Shown here in pieces: positions 7,776 to 14,805 of a stretch of 44,351 nucleotides of DNA. The stretch is taken from NCBI RefSeq assembly GCF_018274385.1, contig NZ_JAAFYZ010000067.1, positions 1-44,351 on the forward strand, read 5' to 3'. The notes under the pieces were generated by a model. That model saw only the letters and a program-made list of their open reading frames with translations. It was not told where the DNA came from and did not search any database. Within the stretch, counting starts at the first letter, position 1. Each line of letters begins with the position of its first letter. A program made the translations under genes and the position numbers. This stretch comes from Catenulispora pinistramenti. GTDB taxonomy: Bacteria > Actinomycetota > Actinomycetes > Streptomycetales > Catenulisporaceae.

Positions 7776-8952
7776 GGTCCACCTCCAGCCGGATCTTCGT
7801 TCCCTGCCCGGGCGCCGAGGTGACGTCCAGGCGCCCGCGTACTGATTTGGCGCGGTCCCGCATCGACACCAGGCCCAGGCTGCGGCCGGCGCGGCGGACC
7901 GCGGTCGGGTCGAAGCCGATGCCGTCGTCGTCCACTTCCAGGAAGGCGCCGCCGCAGGCGTCGGTGCCGCCCGGGCAGCGCTCGGACAGGCGGACGTCGA
8001 TGGTGCTCGCCTCGGCGTGGCGCAAGGCGTTGTGCAGTGCCTCCTGCGCCACCCGCAGCAGCACCTCTTCGGCGGCCGGTGACAGGCCCTTGACGTCGGC
8101 GCCCTCGAAGGCGACGCGGGGGCCGCCGGCGGTCAGGTTCACCCGGTCCAGGACCTCGACGTGCTTGCGCAGGGTCACCGCGAGGCCGTCCTCCTCCAGT
8201 TCGGCGGGCCGCAGTTCCACGACCACCGAGCGCAGTTCCTCGGCGGCTTCGCGGGCCAGGGCGGCGACTTGGTCGAGTTCGGCGCGGGCTCGGGCCCGGG
8301 CCTTGTCGGAGTCGTCGGCGTCGGCGGCGTCCAGGAGGTCGGCGGCGGCCTGGGAGGTCAGGCGCAGGGCGAACAGCTTCTGGGCCACGGCGTCGTGCAG
8401 TTCGCGGGCCAGGCGGTTGCGCTCGCGGGTGATGGCCAGTTCGCGCTCGCGCTCGTACAGGCGGGCGTGGCGCAGGGCGATCGCGGCGTGGCCGGCCAGG
8501 ACGCCGAGCAGTTCCTCGTCGTCGGCGGTGAAGCCGCCGGGCTTGTTGGCCAGGAACAGCGCGCCCAGGATCTCCTCGCCGTCGCGGATCTGCTGGCCCA
8601 GGAAGGCGCTCATCACCGGATGCGCCTTGGGCCACCAGCCGAAGCGCGGGTCCTGGCGGATGTCCGCCAGCCGCTGCGGGGCCGGGTCGTGGAGCATCAC
8701 GGCGAGCATGCCGTGCTGGCGGGGGAGCGGGCCGATCGCCGCCCACTGCTCGTCGGTGACGCCGTCCACCAGGAACTGCGCGAAGCTGCCGGCGCCGTCC
8801 GGGATGCCCAGGGCGGCGTATTCGGCGCCGATCAGCTCCCGGGCGGTGGCCACGATGGTCTGGAGTACCTCGTCGGTGGCCAGGTGCCGGCTGACCGCCA
8901 GGACGGCCGCGGACAGCCGGCGCATCGTGTCCAGCGCGTTCTGGGGACTCAT
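7759..8952 (-). CDS. GAF-domain sensor histidine kinase (HisKA_3 type)
   Basis: A 397-residue soluble kinase without membrane segments. A GAF domain spans about residues 20-165 ([22 protein letters not shown] ... [29 protein letters not shown]). The dimerisation helix carries [17 protein letters not shown] with phospho-accepting His186. The HATPase_c domain has the N box [13 protein letters not shown], the G1 box VDDDGIGFD and the G2 region [14 protein letters not shown]. The architecture is like a one-GAF relative of DevS/NarX kinases that sense gas or redox through GAF, but no ligand-binding residue can be assigned. It forms an operon with the response regulator and is divergent from the SDR gene at 9113. 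Confidence 0.92.
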   Translation of the reverse strand: MSPQNALDTMRRLSAAVLAVSRHLATDEVLQTIVATARELIGAEYAALGIPDGAGSFAQFLVDGVTDEQWAAIGPLPRQHGMLAVMLHDPAPQRLADIRQDPRFGWWPKAHPVMSAFLGQQIRDGEEILGALFLANKPGGFTADDEELLGVLAGHAAIALRHARLYERERELAITRERNRLARELHDAVAQKLFALRLTSQAAADLLDAADADDSDKARARARAELDQVAALAREAAEELRSVVVELRPAELEEDGLAVTLRKHVEVLDRVNLTAGGPRVAFEGADVKGLSPAAEEVLLRVAQEALHNALRHAEASTIDVRLSERCPGGTDACGGAFLEVDDDGIGFDPTAVRRAGRSLGLVSMRDRAKSVRGRLDVTSAPGQGTKIRLEVDRGRAG

Positions 8953-9027
8953 CCGGACCTCATCTCGACCTCATATCGACACCGTAGCGCCGATGATCGC
9001 CCGGCCCCATCGGGCGCGGGACCGGTC

Positions 9028-9053
9028 GGGCCTAGGCCGCTGGACCTAGGACC
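9028..9053. promoter_or_regulatory. Paired CCTAGG palindromes
   Basis: GGCCTAGGCC (9029-9038, perfect palindrome) and GGACCTAGGACC (9042-9053) have cores 14 bp apart. They lie between the divergent kinase/regulator operon and the SDR-queA pair. They may be binding sites of the NarL-type regulator, but this is only positional inference. Confidence 0.35.
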
Positions 9054-9112
9054 AAGGGCCGTGGCGGATTCCGGTCCCCGGCCCGATCCCGGCGGCCGGG
9101 GCGCGGAGCAGG

Positions 9113-9901
9113 GTGAAGGGCATGAACACGACTACGAAGCAGACCGAGACGGCCGGCCCGGCCGGCGCCTGGAACGGCAGCAACCCGGTGGCCGTCATCA
9201 CCGGCGCCTCACAGGGCCTGGGCCTGGCGCTGGCCCGCGGCCTGGCCGAACGCGGCTGGTCGCTGGTGATCGACGCCCGGACGCCGGAGCGCCTGGCCGC
9301 CGCCGACTACGAGCTGTCCAAGCTGACCACGGTCGTCGCGCTGGCCGGGGACGTCACCGACGAGGCGCACCGCGCCGACCTCACCGAGGCCGCGTCCAAC
9401 CTCGGCGGGGCCAGCCTGCTGGTGAACAACGCCTCCAGCCTCGGCGCCTCCCCGATGCCCACGCTCGCCGGCTTCCCGCTGGACGCGCTGGTGGAGACGT
9501 TCGCGGTGAACGTGGTGGCGCCGCTGGCCCTGGCCCAACTGCTGCTGCCGCAGCTGCGCGAGCACGGCGGGGAGCTGGTCAACATCTCCTCCGACGCCGC
9601 CGTGGAACCCTACGAGGGCTGGGGCGGTTACGGCGCCTCCAAGGCCGCGCTGGACCACGCCTCGGCGATCCTGGCGCTGGAGGAGACCACGATCCGGGTC
9701 TGGGCCGTGGACCCGGGCGACTTGCAGACGCAGATGCACCAGGACGCCTTCCCCGGCGAGGACATCAGCGGGCTGCCGTTGCCGCAGACCGTGGTGCCGG
9801 CCTTCCTGCGGCTGCTCGACGAGCGCCGCCCGTCCGGCCGCTACCAGGCGCTCGACCTGGTCGGATCCCGGCGCACGGCGGCCGATGCGGAGGTGGCCTG
9901 A
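9113..9901 (+). CDS. SDR-family oxidoreductase
   Basis: A 262-residue short-chain dehydrogenase/reductase. The Rossmann motif is AVITGASQGLGLALARGLAERG, followed by LAGDVTD, LLVNNASSLG (NNAS instead of NNAG), the catalytic serine in LVNISSDAA and YGASKAA with the catalytic Tyr-x3-Lys. NAD(P)-dependent reduction or oxidation is expected; the substrate is unknown. GTG 9113 has GGAG four bases upstream (9105-9108); ATG 9122 is an alternative. Its stop is one base from the queA start, so the two form an operon. Confidence 0.88.
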   Translation: MKGMNTTTKQTETAGPAGAWNGSNPVAVITGASQGLGLALARGLAERGWSLVIDARTPERLAAADYELSKLTTVVALAGDVTDEAHRADLTEAASNLGGASLLVNNASSLGASPMPTLAGFPLDALVETFAVNVVAPLALAQLLLPQLREHGGELVNISSDAAVEPYEGWGGYGASKAALDHASAILALEETTIRVWAVDPGDLQTQMHQDAFPGEDISGLPLPQTVVPAFLRLLDERRPSGRYQALDLVGSRRTAADAEVA

Positions 9902-9902
9902 C

Positions 9903-11084
9903 ATGACGATCCTGCTGCATGAGCCCACTGTCGTGTGCGCGGCCTCGTGCGAGTCGACGTCGGAGTCGACGTCGACACCGTCGGCCGGACCGGCCTTCGG
10001 GCCGCTGGATCCCGGGTTCAGCATCTGCCCGGACCTGCTGGCCCACAAGCCCGCCGAGGCCCGCGGCCTGGAGCGGGACGGCGTGCGGCTGCTGGTCGCG
10101 CGCGGTCGCGGGGCCGACGATCCCGAGGTCGGGCACTACGTGTTCACCGATCTGCCGGACGTGCTGGAGCCCGGGGACCTGCTGGTCGTGAACAACTCCG
10201 GGACGCTGCCGGCGGCGCTGGACGCCGTGGACCTGGACACCGGCGCGCCGCTGGTGCTGCACGTCTCGACCGGGACGCCGCAGGACCCGGACGCGTGGAT
10301 CATCGAGCTGCGGCGGCCGATGGGCGACGGGTCGACCAAGCCGTTCGCCCTGGAACCGGATTCGCCGGACCCGGACAGCCCGGCGGCCCCCGGCCTGCGG
10401 CTGCGGGTCACCGGCGGCGCGACGGTCACGCTGCTGCGGCCCTACACCCGGCGGCTGTGGGTGGCCCGCCTGGACCTCGGCGCCTCGGTGGCCGACTACC
10501 TGACCCGGCACGGCCGCGCGATCCGCTACGACTACGTCGACCGGGACTGGCCGCTCGCCGCGTACCAGACAGTCTTCGCGGCCGTCCCGGGCAGCGCCGA
10601 GATGCCGAGCGCGGCCCGCCCGTTCTCGGCCGACGTGGTGGCGCGCCTGGTGGCCAAGGGCGTCTACATCGCGCCGATCACGCTGCACACCGGCGTGGCC
10701 TCACCCGAGGCGCACGAGAAGCCCTACGCCGAGTGGTACTCGGTCCCGGCGGCCACGGCCGAGCTGGTCAACCACGTCCGCTCCCGCGGCGGCCGGGTGA
10801 TCGCGATCGGCACCACCGCGGTGCGGGCACTGGAGTCGGTGGCCGATGAGGAGGGGACGGTCCACCCCGGACAGGGATGGACCGAGCTGATCATCACTCC
10901 GGAGCGCGGCGTACGCGCCGTGGACGGCCTGCTGACCGGATTCCACGAGCCGCAGGCATCGCATCTGCTGATGCTGACGGCGATCGCCGGACCCCGGCTG
11001 ATCCGCGCCAGCTACGACGCGGCGCTGGCGGCGCGGTATCTGTGGCACGAGTTCGGGGATGTGAATCTTCTTCTACGCAAGTAA
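9903..11084 (+). CDS. queA: S-adenosylmethionine:tRNA ribosyltransferase-isomerase (QueA-like)
   Basis: A 393-residue homologue of QueA, which transfers and isomerises the ribosyl part of SAM onto 7-aminomethyl-deazaguanine in tRNA during queuosine synthesis. Family phrases are VFTDLPDVLEPGDLLVVNNSGTLPA, LLRPYTRRLWVARLDL, RHGRAIRYDYVDRDWPLAAYQTVFA, LHTGVASPEAHEKPYAEWYSV, IAIGTTAVRALESV and the C-terminal FGDVNLLLRK. It is longer than the usual ~350 residues because of a Ser/Thr-rich N-terminus and an insertion near 150-165. ATG 9903 has GGAGG at 9889-9893. No tgt or queG lies nearby, so the biological substrate is uncertain. The last 12 codons (11049-11084) use unusual low-GC codons (AAT CTT CTT CTA) and seem supplied by the island that follows; the original tail is at 13982-14017. 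Confidence 0.87.
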   Translation: MTILLHEPTVVCAASCESTSESTSTPSAGPAFGPLDPGFSICPDLLAHKPAEARGLERDGVRLLVARGRGADDPEVGHYVFTDLPDVLEPGDLLVVNNSGTLPAALDAVDLDTGAPLVLHVSTGTPQDPDAWIIELRRPMGDGSTKPFALEPDSPDPDSPAAPGLRLRVTGGATVTLLRPYTRRLWVARLDLGASVADYLTRHGRAIRYDYVDRDWPLAAYQTVFAAVPGSAEMPSAARPFSADVVARLVAKGVYIAPITLHTGVASPEAHEKPYAEWYSVPAATAELVNHVRSRGGRVIAIGTTAVRALESVADEEGTVHPGQGWTELIITPERGVRAVDGLLTGFHEPQASHLLMLTAIAGPRLIRASYDAALAARYLWHEFGDVNLLLRK

Positions 11085-11160
11085 GAGACAAGGATACCGC
11101 AAGCCGCTGACCAGGGGTAGCGTGCCTGTGAGGCTTCTGGTAGGCACGTGCGAAGCGTGC

Positions 11161-11196
11161 GGGGGTGATCGCGGTTCCGGAACCGCGACCACCCTC
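11161..11196. repeat. Long palindrome at the left end of the island
   Basis: TCGCGGTTCCGGAACCGCGA (11169-11188) is a perfect 20-bp palindrome. After one mismatch the pairing extends outward to 11161-11196 with one G-T pair. It lies 77 bp after the queA stop and about 75 bp before the first island gene. It could be an operator, a terminator, or part of an attachment site. Confidence 0.55.
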
Positions 11197-11268
11197 CTTG
11201 ACCGAGGCGGCTTCCTGCCGCACCATGACCGAGAACGGTTCGCCAAATTTCTAGCAATTGAGGGCACC

Positions 11269-11499
11269 ATGCATGCTCGGTTCCTCGGCAAAGACCCCAA
11301 CTCTCAAGAAGGCCAGTCGCCTACCCTGTTCGCGACCGACCGCACTGACCGCGTGACTTACATCGCTCAGGGGTGGAAGGTGACCGACCCCCAGGCGCTG
11401 GCCGACATCGGTGATGTTCCCGACCACGAAACCCTGATCGAGATCCCGGAGGACGTGCTCAAGATGTACGCCCGCCGCTACATGGAGGAAGGCAACTGA
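11269..11499 (+). CDS. Small conserved protein of the DUF6879/Scr1 module
   Basis: A 76-residue soluble protein starting MHARFLGKDPNSQEGQSPTLF, with VTYIAQGWKVTDPQALADIGDVPDHETLIEIPEDVL. Small proteins of this shape commonly stand immediately before DUF6879 genes in actinobacteria; function unknown. ATG 11269 is chosen because GAGGG lies at 11260-11264 and homology-like sequence starts there; the open frame extends upstream to 11122 but the extra residues cross the palindrome and look non-coding. The stop overlaps the probable CTG start of the next gene by four bases. Confidence 0.7.
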   Translation: MHARFLGKDPNSQEGQSPTLFATDRTDRVTYIAQGWKVTDPQALADIGDVPDHETLIEIPEDVLKMYARRYMEEGN

Positions 11500-12014
11500 G
11501 CCGGATCATCAAGCCCGGCCCAGAGTTCGGCCAGCTCTTCCGCACCTTCGAACACACTGCCTTTCGGCTGGAAACGCGCGACCACTACAAGTCCGCGAAC
11601 GAGTCGGAGGCATTGCGTCAGTTCACCCAGGGCGAGCCGGTTGAGATGGGCTGGTTCCAGAACTGGCTGACCATGATTCAGCAGGCAACGGCCGAGGGCC
11701 GTCGCTTCATGCGCGTCCGGGTAGTGAGCTTGCCGCTCACCGACTACAGCCGCTTCGGCGTGTTCTGTTCCAAGTACACCAACGACGCCGGTGAGGACAT
11801 CCGCTACCTGAGTCGGGATGACGCGGCCGGCCTGCCGGACTACGACTACTGGTTGTTCGACTCGAACAAGCTGGTGCGCATGCACTTCGATGACGAGGAG
11901 AACTTCCTTGGCGGTGAACTCATCGAAGACCCCGCCGTGATCGTAAGACACAACTACTGGCGAGATGCCGCCTGGCACCGCGCCGTACGACGGGATGACT
12001 TTGCCACCGAATAG
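11496..12014 (+). CDS. DUF6879 family protein (probable CTG start)
   Basis: A 172-residue protein with all the family landmarks: FGQLFRTFEHTAFRLETRDHY, RVRVVSLPLTDYSRFG, EDIRYLSRDDAAGLPDYDYWLFDS, MHFDDEENFLGGELIEDP and HNYWRDAAWHRAV. The conserved region begins right after position 11500, but no ATG, GTG or TTG lies in frame before TTG 11613, which would remove about 39 conserved residues. CTG 11496 overlaps the previous stop (CTGA) and has GGAGGAAGG at 11484-11492, so a CTG start with translational coupling is the best reading. The function is unknown; it is typically linked to Scr1-type HTH regulators as here. Its 3' end overlaps the HTH gene by 20 bp. Confidence 0.75.
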   Translation: MSRIIKPGPEFGQLFRTFEHTAFRLETRDHYKSANESEALRQFTQGEPVEMGWFQNWLTMIQQATAEGRRFMRVRVVSLPLTDYSRFGVFCSKYTNDAGEDIRYLSRDDAAGLPDYDYWLFDSNKLVRMHFDDEENFLGGELIEDPAVIVRHNYWRDAAWHRAVRRDDFATE

Positions 12015-12882
12015 ACCGACCGGTGTCACCAACGTGCATGAAGCACGTGACGCACTGGGCAAGCGACTCCGCGAGCTACGCCAACAGGCCAGCATGAGTG
12101 GTCGGCAGCTCGCGGAGTCTTTGTCATGGCCATCGTCTAAGGTCTCCAAGCTGGAGAACGGCCGACAGACACCGACCGATAACGACATCCGCAGTTGGAC
12201 TAGAGCTACCACCAGCGACGGAGAGACTGAGGCGCTGCTTGCCTCACTGCACACCCTCGAAATCCAGCATGCCGAGTGGCAACGGCAGCTCAAGACAGGA
12301 CTGAAGCCGCACCAACAAGCGATCGCAGAACTTGATGCACGGACACGACTCTTCCGGGCGTTCGAGTCCACCTTTATCCCTGGGCTTCTTCAGACCGCTG
12401 AGTACGCGCGGTTCCGCTTCGCCCAGAGCATCACGGTCTTCAAGGTGCGCAACGACATCAACGAGGCGGTAGCCGCTCGGGTCCAGCGGCAAGAGATCCT
12501 GTATCGGCCCGACAAGCGGTTTCACCTGGTTCTAACGGAGGCGGCGCTCAGGTACCGGCTGTGTCCGCCCGAGGTGATGATCGGGCAATTGGATCGACTC
12601 ACCTCCCTGACGTCCCTGCCAAACATGAAGCTCGGGATCATCGGGTTTGAGAGCACGTACGTAGTCGCACCGGCTCACGGCTTCTGGATTCTCGACAACG
12701 ACCGCGTGATGGTCGAGACGTTCTCGGCGGAACTGAACCTTGCTCAGCCGCAAGAGATTTCCCTGTATAGCGGCATCTTTGAGTCGCTGGCCGGAGCCGC
12801 CAGCTACGGGCGAGCAGCCCGAGCGATCATCAACCGAGTGATCGAGGATCTTGTCCCCGAAGACGCAGAGGGTAGCGAGTGA
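11995..12882 (+). CDS. Helix-turn-helix regulator with DUF5753 domain (Scr1 family)
   Basis: A 295-residue protein. The XRE-type HTH covers about residues 14-75: RDALGKRLRELRQQASMSGRQLAESLSWPSSKVSKLENGRQTPTDNDI. The DUF5753 domain follows: RTRLFRAFESTFIPGLLQTAEYAR, RVQRQEILYRPDKRFHLVLTEAAL and LGIIGFESTYVVAPAHGFWILDNDRVMVETFSAEL. Proteins of this type act as transcriptional regulators in development and secondary metabolism (the WhiJ-like group) and are described as antitoxin-like. ATG 11995 is chosen; the open frame extends to 11965. It overlaps the DUF6879 gene, forming a three-gene operon. DNA binding to the 11161-11196 palindrome is possible but untested. Confidence 0.9.
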   Translation: MTLPPNRPTGVTNVHEARDALGKRLRELRQQASMSGRQLAESLSWPSSKVSKLENGRQTPTDNDIRSWTRATTSDGETEALLASLHTLEIQHAEWQRQLKTGLKPHQQAIAELDARTRLFRAFESTFIPGLLQTAEYARFRFAQSITVFKVRNDINEAVAARVQRQEILYRPDKRFHLVLTEAALRYRLCPPEVMIGQLDRLTSLTSLPNMKLGIIGFESTYVVAPAHGFWILDNDRVMVETFSAELNLAQPQEISLYSGIFESLAGAASYGRAARAIINRVIEDLVPEDAEGSE

Positions 12883-12943
12883 TTTCCCCTGCCCTCACTC
12901 CTTCGTGGTGCTTCTAGAAATACCGAGAAACTTTCTGGTCAAC

Positions 12944-12979
12944 ATCGTCGTCTCTCTTTACTCTCCAGAGACGGACGAT
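12944..12979. terminator. Hairpin after the HTH operon
   Basis: ATCGTCGTCTCT (12944-12955) pairs with AGAGACGGACGAT (12967-12979) with one bulged G and an 11-nt loop. It lies 62 bp after the stop of the HTH gene. Confidence 0.5.
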
Positions 12980-13077
12980 GAAACGCGCGTCCGCTTGCCC
13001 TGCCTCCCATCGCAACCGGAGCGGCCGTGTTCGTTCAAGGAACGGGCGACCAGCCTTTCGTCCATGACCACACGCGA

Positions 13078-13116
13078 CTAGAGGCCAACCCCCACGCCAC
13101 ATCGGGCGGCCTCTAG
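13078..13116. repeat. Inverted repeat abutting the 91-aa gene
   Basis: CTAGAGGCC (13078-13086) and GGCCTCTAG (13108-13116) are perfect 9-bp arms with a 21-nt C-rich loop. The right arm touches the proposed GTG start at 13116, so it may be a terminator, an operator, or an RNA structure that limits initiation. Confidence 0.45.
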
Positions 13117-13391
13117 TGAGTGATCACGATGAGCTGATTTTCGTCCAGCTCAGAGCCATTGCGGCAACCACGGGCCGGTACGCCGTGGGCATCCTCTGGG
13201 GCGACATCAGCCGCGAAGAAGAGCTCAGGTTCGCGGATCAGCTCCTTGACTGCGCAGCAACGATCCGAGATCGAGCGCGCCACCCCCAAGGCATGGACGC
13301 GGACGGGACCAACCCTGATGACTACAACGATCAATCGTCCGTCGGCAAACACCATGAACAACGCGACCAAACAGCAGCCGGCCATGGGTAG
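13116..13391 (+). CDS. Hypothetical protein in the island
   Basis: A 91-residue frame from GTG 13116 reading MSDHDELIFVQLRAIAATTGRYAVGILWGDISREEELRFADQ and then a hydrophilic tail rich in Asp, His and Gln. I do not recognise a family. The composition and the overlap with the ATPase gene favour a real gene, and the first 55 residues look like an alpha/beta fold. No strong ribosome site is visible. It has no predicted membrane segment or signal peptide. Its stop overlaps ATG 13384 of the next gene by 8 bp, suggesting coupling with the ATPase. Confidence 0.5.
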   Translation: MSDHDELIFVQLRAIAATTGRYAVGILWGDISREEELRFADQLLDCAATIRDRARHPQGMDADGTNPDDYNDQSSVGKHHEQRDQTAAGHG

Positions 13392-13929
13392 TCCGCGGCC
13401 GCCTATGACGAGCTCGATCAACCTGGCAGCCGTGGCAACAGCAGTCGGGTGTGGTCGGTTGTTCGTCCGTTCCACCTTGAAGGCGTGGGCCCTCCCGCAC
13501 CTGATCGACGATGCTGAACTCATCGCCTCCGAGCTGGTGACGAATGCCGTGAAGATGACCGGCATCATCGAACCGTCGCCTCGCTTCCCAGAGTTGACAG
13601 GTCTCGCCATGCTCCAGCTGCGGCTAGCCGTCCTGCGTGATGGCCTGATCGTTGAGGTATGGGATTCAGACACCACCGCGCCGGTGGTTAACGGTGCGGA
13701 AGACCTCGATGAAAGCGGTCGAGGACTGTTCATCGTGGAGGCCTTGAGCCGACGGTGGAACTTCTACCGTGCACAGAGCGGTGGCAAGTGGGTGTGGGCG
13801 GAGCTGGCGATCCTACCGAAACCCGGAACGCTACCGAAGCGGAAGCGGACAGAGGTACCGCCGCCAGCTCGACCGGTGCACGCCTCATTGAACGTGTCCA
13901 GGCTGGACTGCGGGCTCTGTGATGGTTGA
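13384..13929 (+). CDS. RsbW-like ATP-binding protein (HATPase_c_2)
   Basis: A 181-residue protein of the anti-sigma-factor kinase type. The GHKL ATP site is visible: N box DDAELIASELVTNAVKMTG, G1 box LIVEVWDSDTTAPV and G2 box ESGRGLFIVEALSRRW. Such ATPases commonly accompany Scr1/WhiJ-type HTH genes in actinobacteria and may phosphorylate or sequester a partner protein. ATG 13384 is taken as start because the domain begins soon after; ATG 13354 is an alternative. The C-terminal 35 residues are basic, proline-rich, and end CGLCDG with a pair of cysteines. Confidence 0.82.
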   Translation: MGSPRPPMTSSINLAAVATAVGCGRLFVRSTLKAWALPHLIDDAELIASELVTNAVKMTGIIEPSPRFPELTGLAMLQLRLAVLRDGLIVEVWDSDTTAPVVNGAEDLDESGRGLFIVEALSRRWNFYRAQSGGKWVWAELAILPKPGTLPKRKRTEVPPPARPVHASLNVSRLDCGLCDG

Positions 13930-13941
13930 ACGCTATGTCCC

Positions 13942-13977
13942 TTACGTCACGATTATACAGTATATAACTGTGCGTAA
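13942..13977. promoter_or_regulatory. AT-rich dyad at the right end of the island
   Basis: ACAGT-ATATA-ACTGT (13957-13971) is a perfect dyad nested between TTACG (13942-13946) and CGTAA (13973-13977). It is the most AT-rich spot in the region and ends five bases before the orphaned queA tail. A recombinase core or arm site, or a promoter, are both possible. Confidence 0.4.
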
Positions 13978-13981
13978 CTAG

Positions 13982-14017
13982 GAATTCACTGACGTGAACC
14001 TGCTGCTGCGGCACTGA
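13982..14017 (+). pseudogene. Displaced original 3' end of queA
   Basis: The codons read EFTDVNLLLRH-stop and match the last residues of QueA (EFGDVNLLLRK). They use the host's GC-rich codons (AAC CTG CTG CTG CGG CAC TGA). There is no start codon or upstream coding sequence, so this is the tail cut off by the insertion. Confidence 0.75.
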
Positions 14018-14022
14018 GTCGA

Positions 14023-14046
14023 CCGGGCTGGACAACTCCAGCCCGG
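14023..14046 (+). terminator. Original queA terminator, now orphaned
   Basis: CCGGGCTGGA-CAAC-TCCAGCCCGG is a perfect 10-bp stem with a 4-nt loop. It starts six bases after the displaced queA stop, as expected for the ancestral terminator of that gene. Confidence 0.65.
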
Positions 14047-14086
14047 TTCGGGCCGGGTCGGGTCGCGGAGGGGCGGCCCGGCCCGG

Positions 14087-14728
14087 TCAGGCGTCCTCGC
14101 CTTCCAGCAGCGCCGCCACCAAAGCCACGATCCGCGGGCGCAGCTCCGGCAGCCCGGCGATGTCGCCGGAGTTGATCTGCTCGGTCACCAGGCCGCTCAC
14201 CGCGCCGGTGACCGACCGGGCCACGAACAGCGGGTCCAGGCCGCCGCGCCAGTGCCGGCCGATCGTGACGGCTTCGGCCAGGACCATCGCGAAGGTCTCG
14301 GCGCGCGCCAGGCGGCGGGAGACCGCCGGGTAGCCGGCCGCGTAGATCTCGATCATGAAGACCCGGGCGTTGGTCGGGTTTCCGGCCAGGGCGCCCAGGT
14401 AGGCCTCCAGGATCCGGTCCAGGCGGGACAGGGGTGGATCCGCCGGTGAGCCGAGGGATTGCTCGATCAGCCGGGCGAAGTTGTCCGCCGAGCGGTCGAA
14501 GGCGGCCAGGAAGCAGTCCTGTTTGTCCGCGAAGTGCTCGTAGAAGGTCTGCCGCGAGATGTGCGCGCGGGACAGCACCGCCCCGACGGTCGCGGCGGCG
14601 TATCCGCGCTCGGCGACGACCTCCAGCATCCCGGTCAGCAGCCGCCCGCGCTGCGCCGCGCTGACGTCCTCGCGGCTCAGGCCGTGGTTGCCGCGGGGTA
14701 ACGGGGTGGGCAGGGTGTCGGGATCCAC
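14087..14728 (-). CDS. TetR/AcrR-family transcriptional regulator
   Basis: A 213-residue regulator. The HTH is at about residues 28-75: RGRLLTGMLEVVAERGYAAATVGAVLSRAHISRQTFYEHFADKQ. The C-terminal domain has FARLIEQSLGSPADPPLSRLDRILEAYLGALA and ends in ALLEGEDA. It is divergent from the DUF1801 gene with 77 bp between; no perfect operator is seen there, although TGTGGG and CCCACA form spaced arms at 14758-14763 and 14792-14797. The regulated genes are unknown. Confidence 0.9.
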   Translation of the reverse strand: MDPDTLPTPLPRGNHGLSREDVSAAQRGRLLTGMLEVVAERGYAAATVGAVLSRAHISRQTFYEHFADKQDCFLAAFDRSADNFARLIEQSLGSPADPPLSRLDRILEAYLGALAGNPTNARVFMIEIYAAGYPAVSRRLARAETFAMVLAEAVTIGRHWRGGLDPLFVARSVTGAVSGLVTEQINSGDIAGLPELRPRIVALVAALLEGEDA

Positions 14729-14805
14729 GTCTGGAATCTACGGCACCCGGGGGCCTCTGTGGGTTTCGGGGCGCGCGGTCCCGGCCGCGTGCCCACAATG
14801 GCGGC

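Larger units (their letters stand above)
11049..14017. mobile_element. Putative genomic island inserted at the 3' end of queA
   Basis: The final 12 codons of queA occur twice. At 11049-11084 they read EFGDVNLLLRK-stop and are joined to the gene. At 13982-14017 they read EFTDVNLLLRH-stop and are orphaned, followed by a terminator hairpin. Differences lie mainly at wobble positions. The 2.9 kb between has clearly lower GC than its surroundings, an AT-rich right end, and typical actinobacterial accessory genes (DUF6879, Scr1-type HTH, RsbW-like ATPase). This is the arrangement left when an element integrates into the 3' end of a gene and rebuilds the reading frame. No integrase is inside, so it may be a remnant, a passenger, or a recombined block from another species. 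Confidence 0.65.

Noticed and set aside
11122..11268. N-terminal extension of the 76-aa island gene, including CEACGG
   Set aside because: It crosses the long palindrome, lacks a ribosome site at its start, and resemblance to the small DUF6879-linked proteins begins only at MHARFLGKDP.
13225..13733. Minus-strand frames opposite the RsbW-like ATPase
   Set aside because: The plus strand has the N, G1 and G2 ATP-binding boxes; the minus frames show no motifs.
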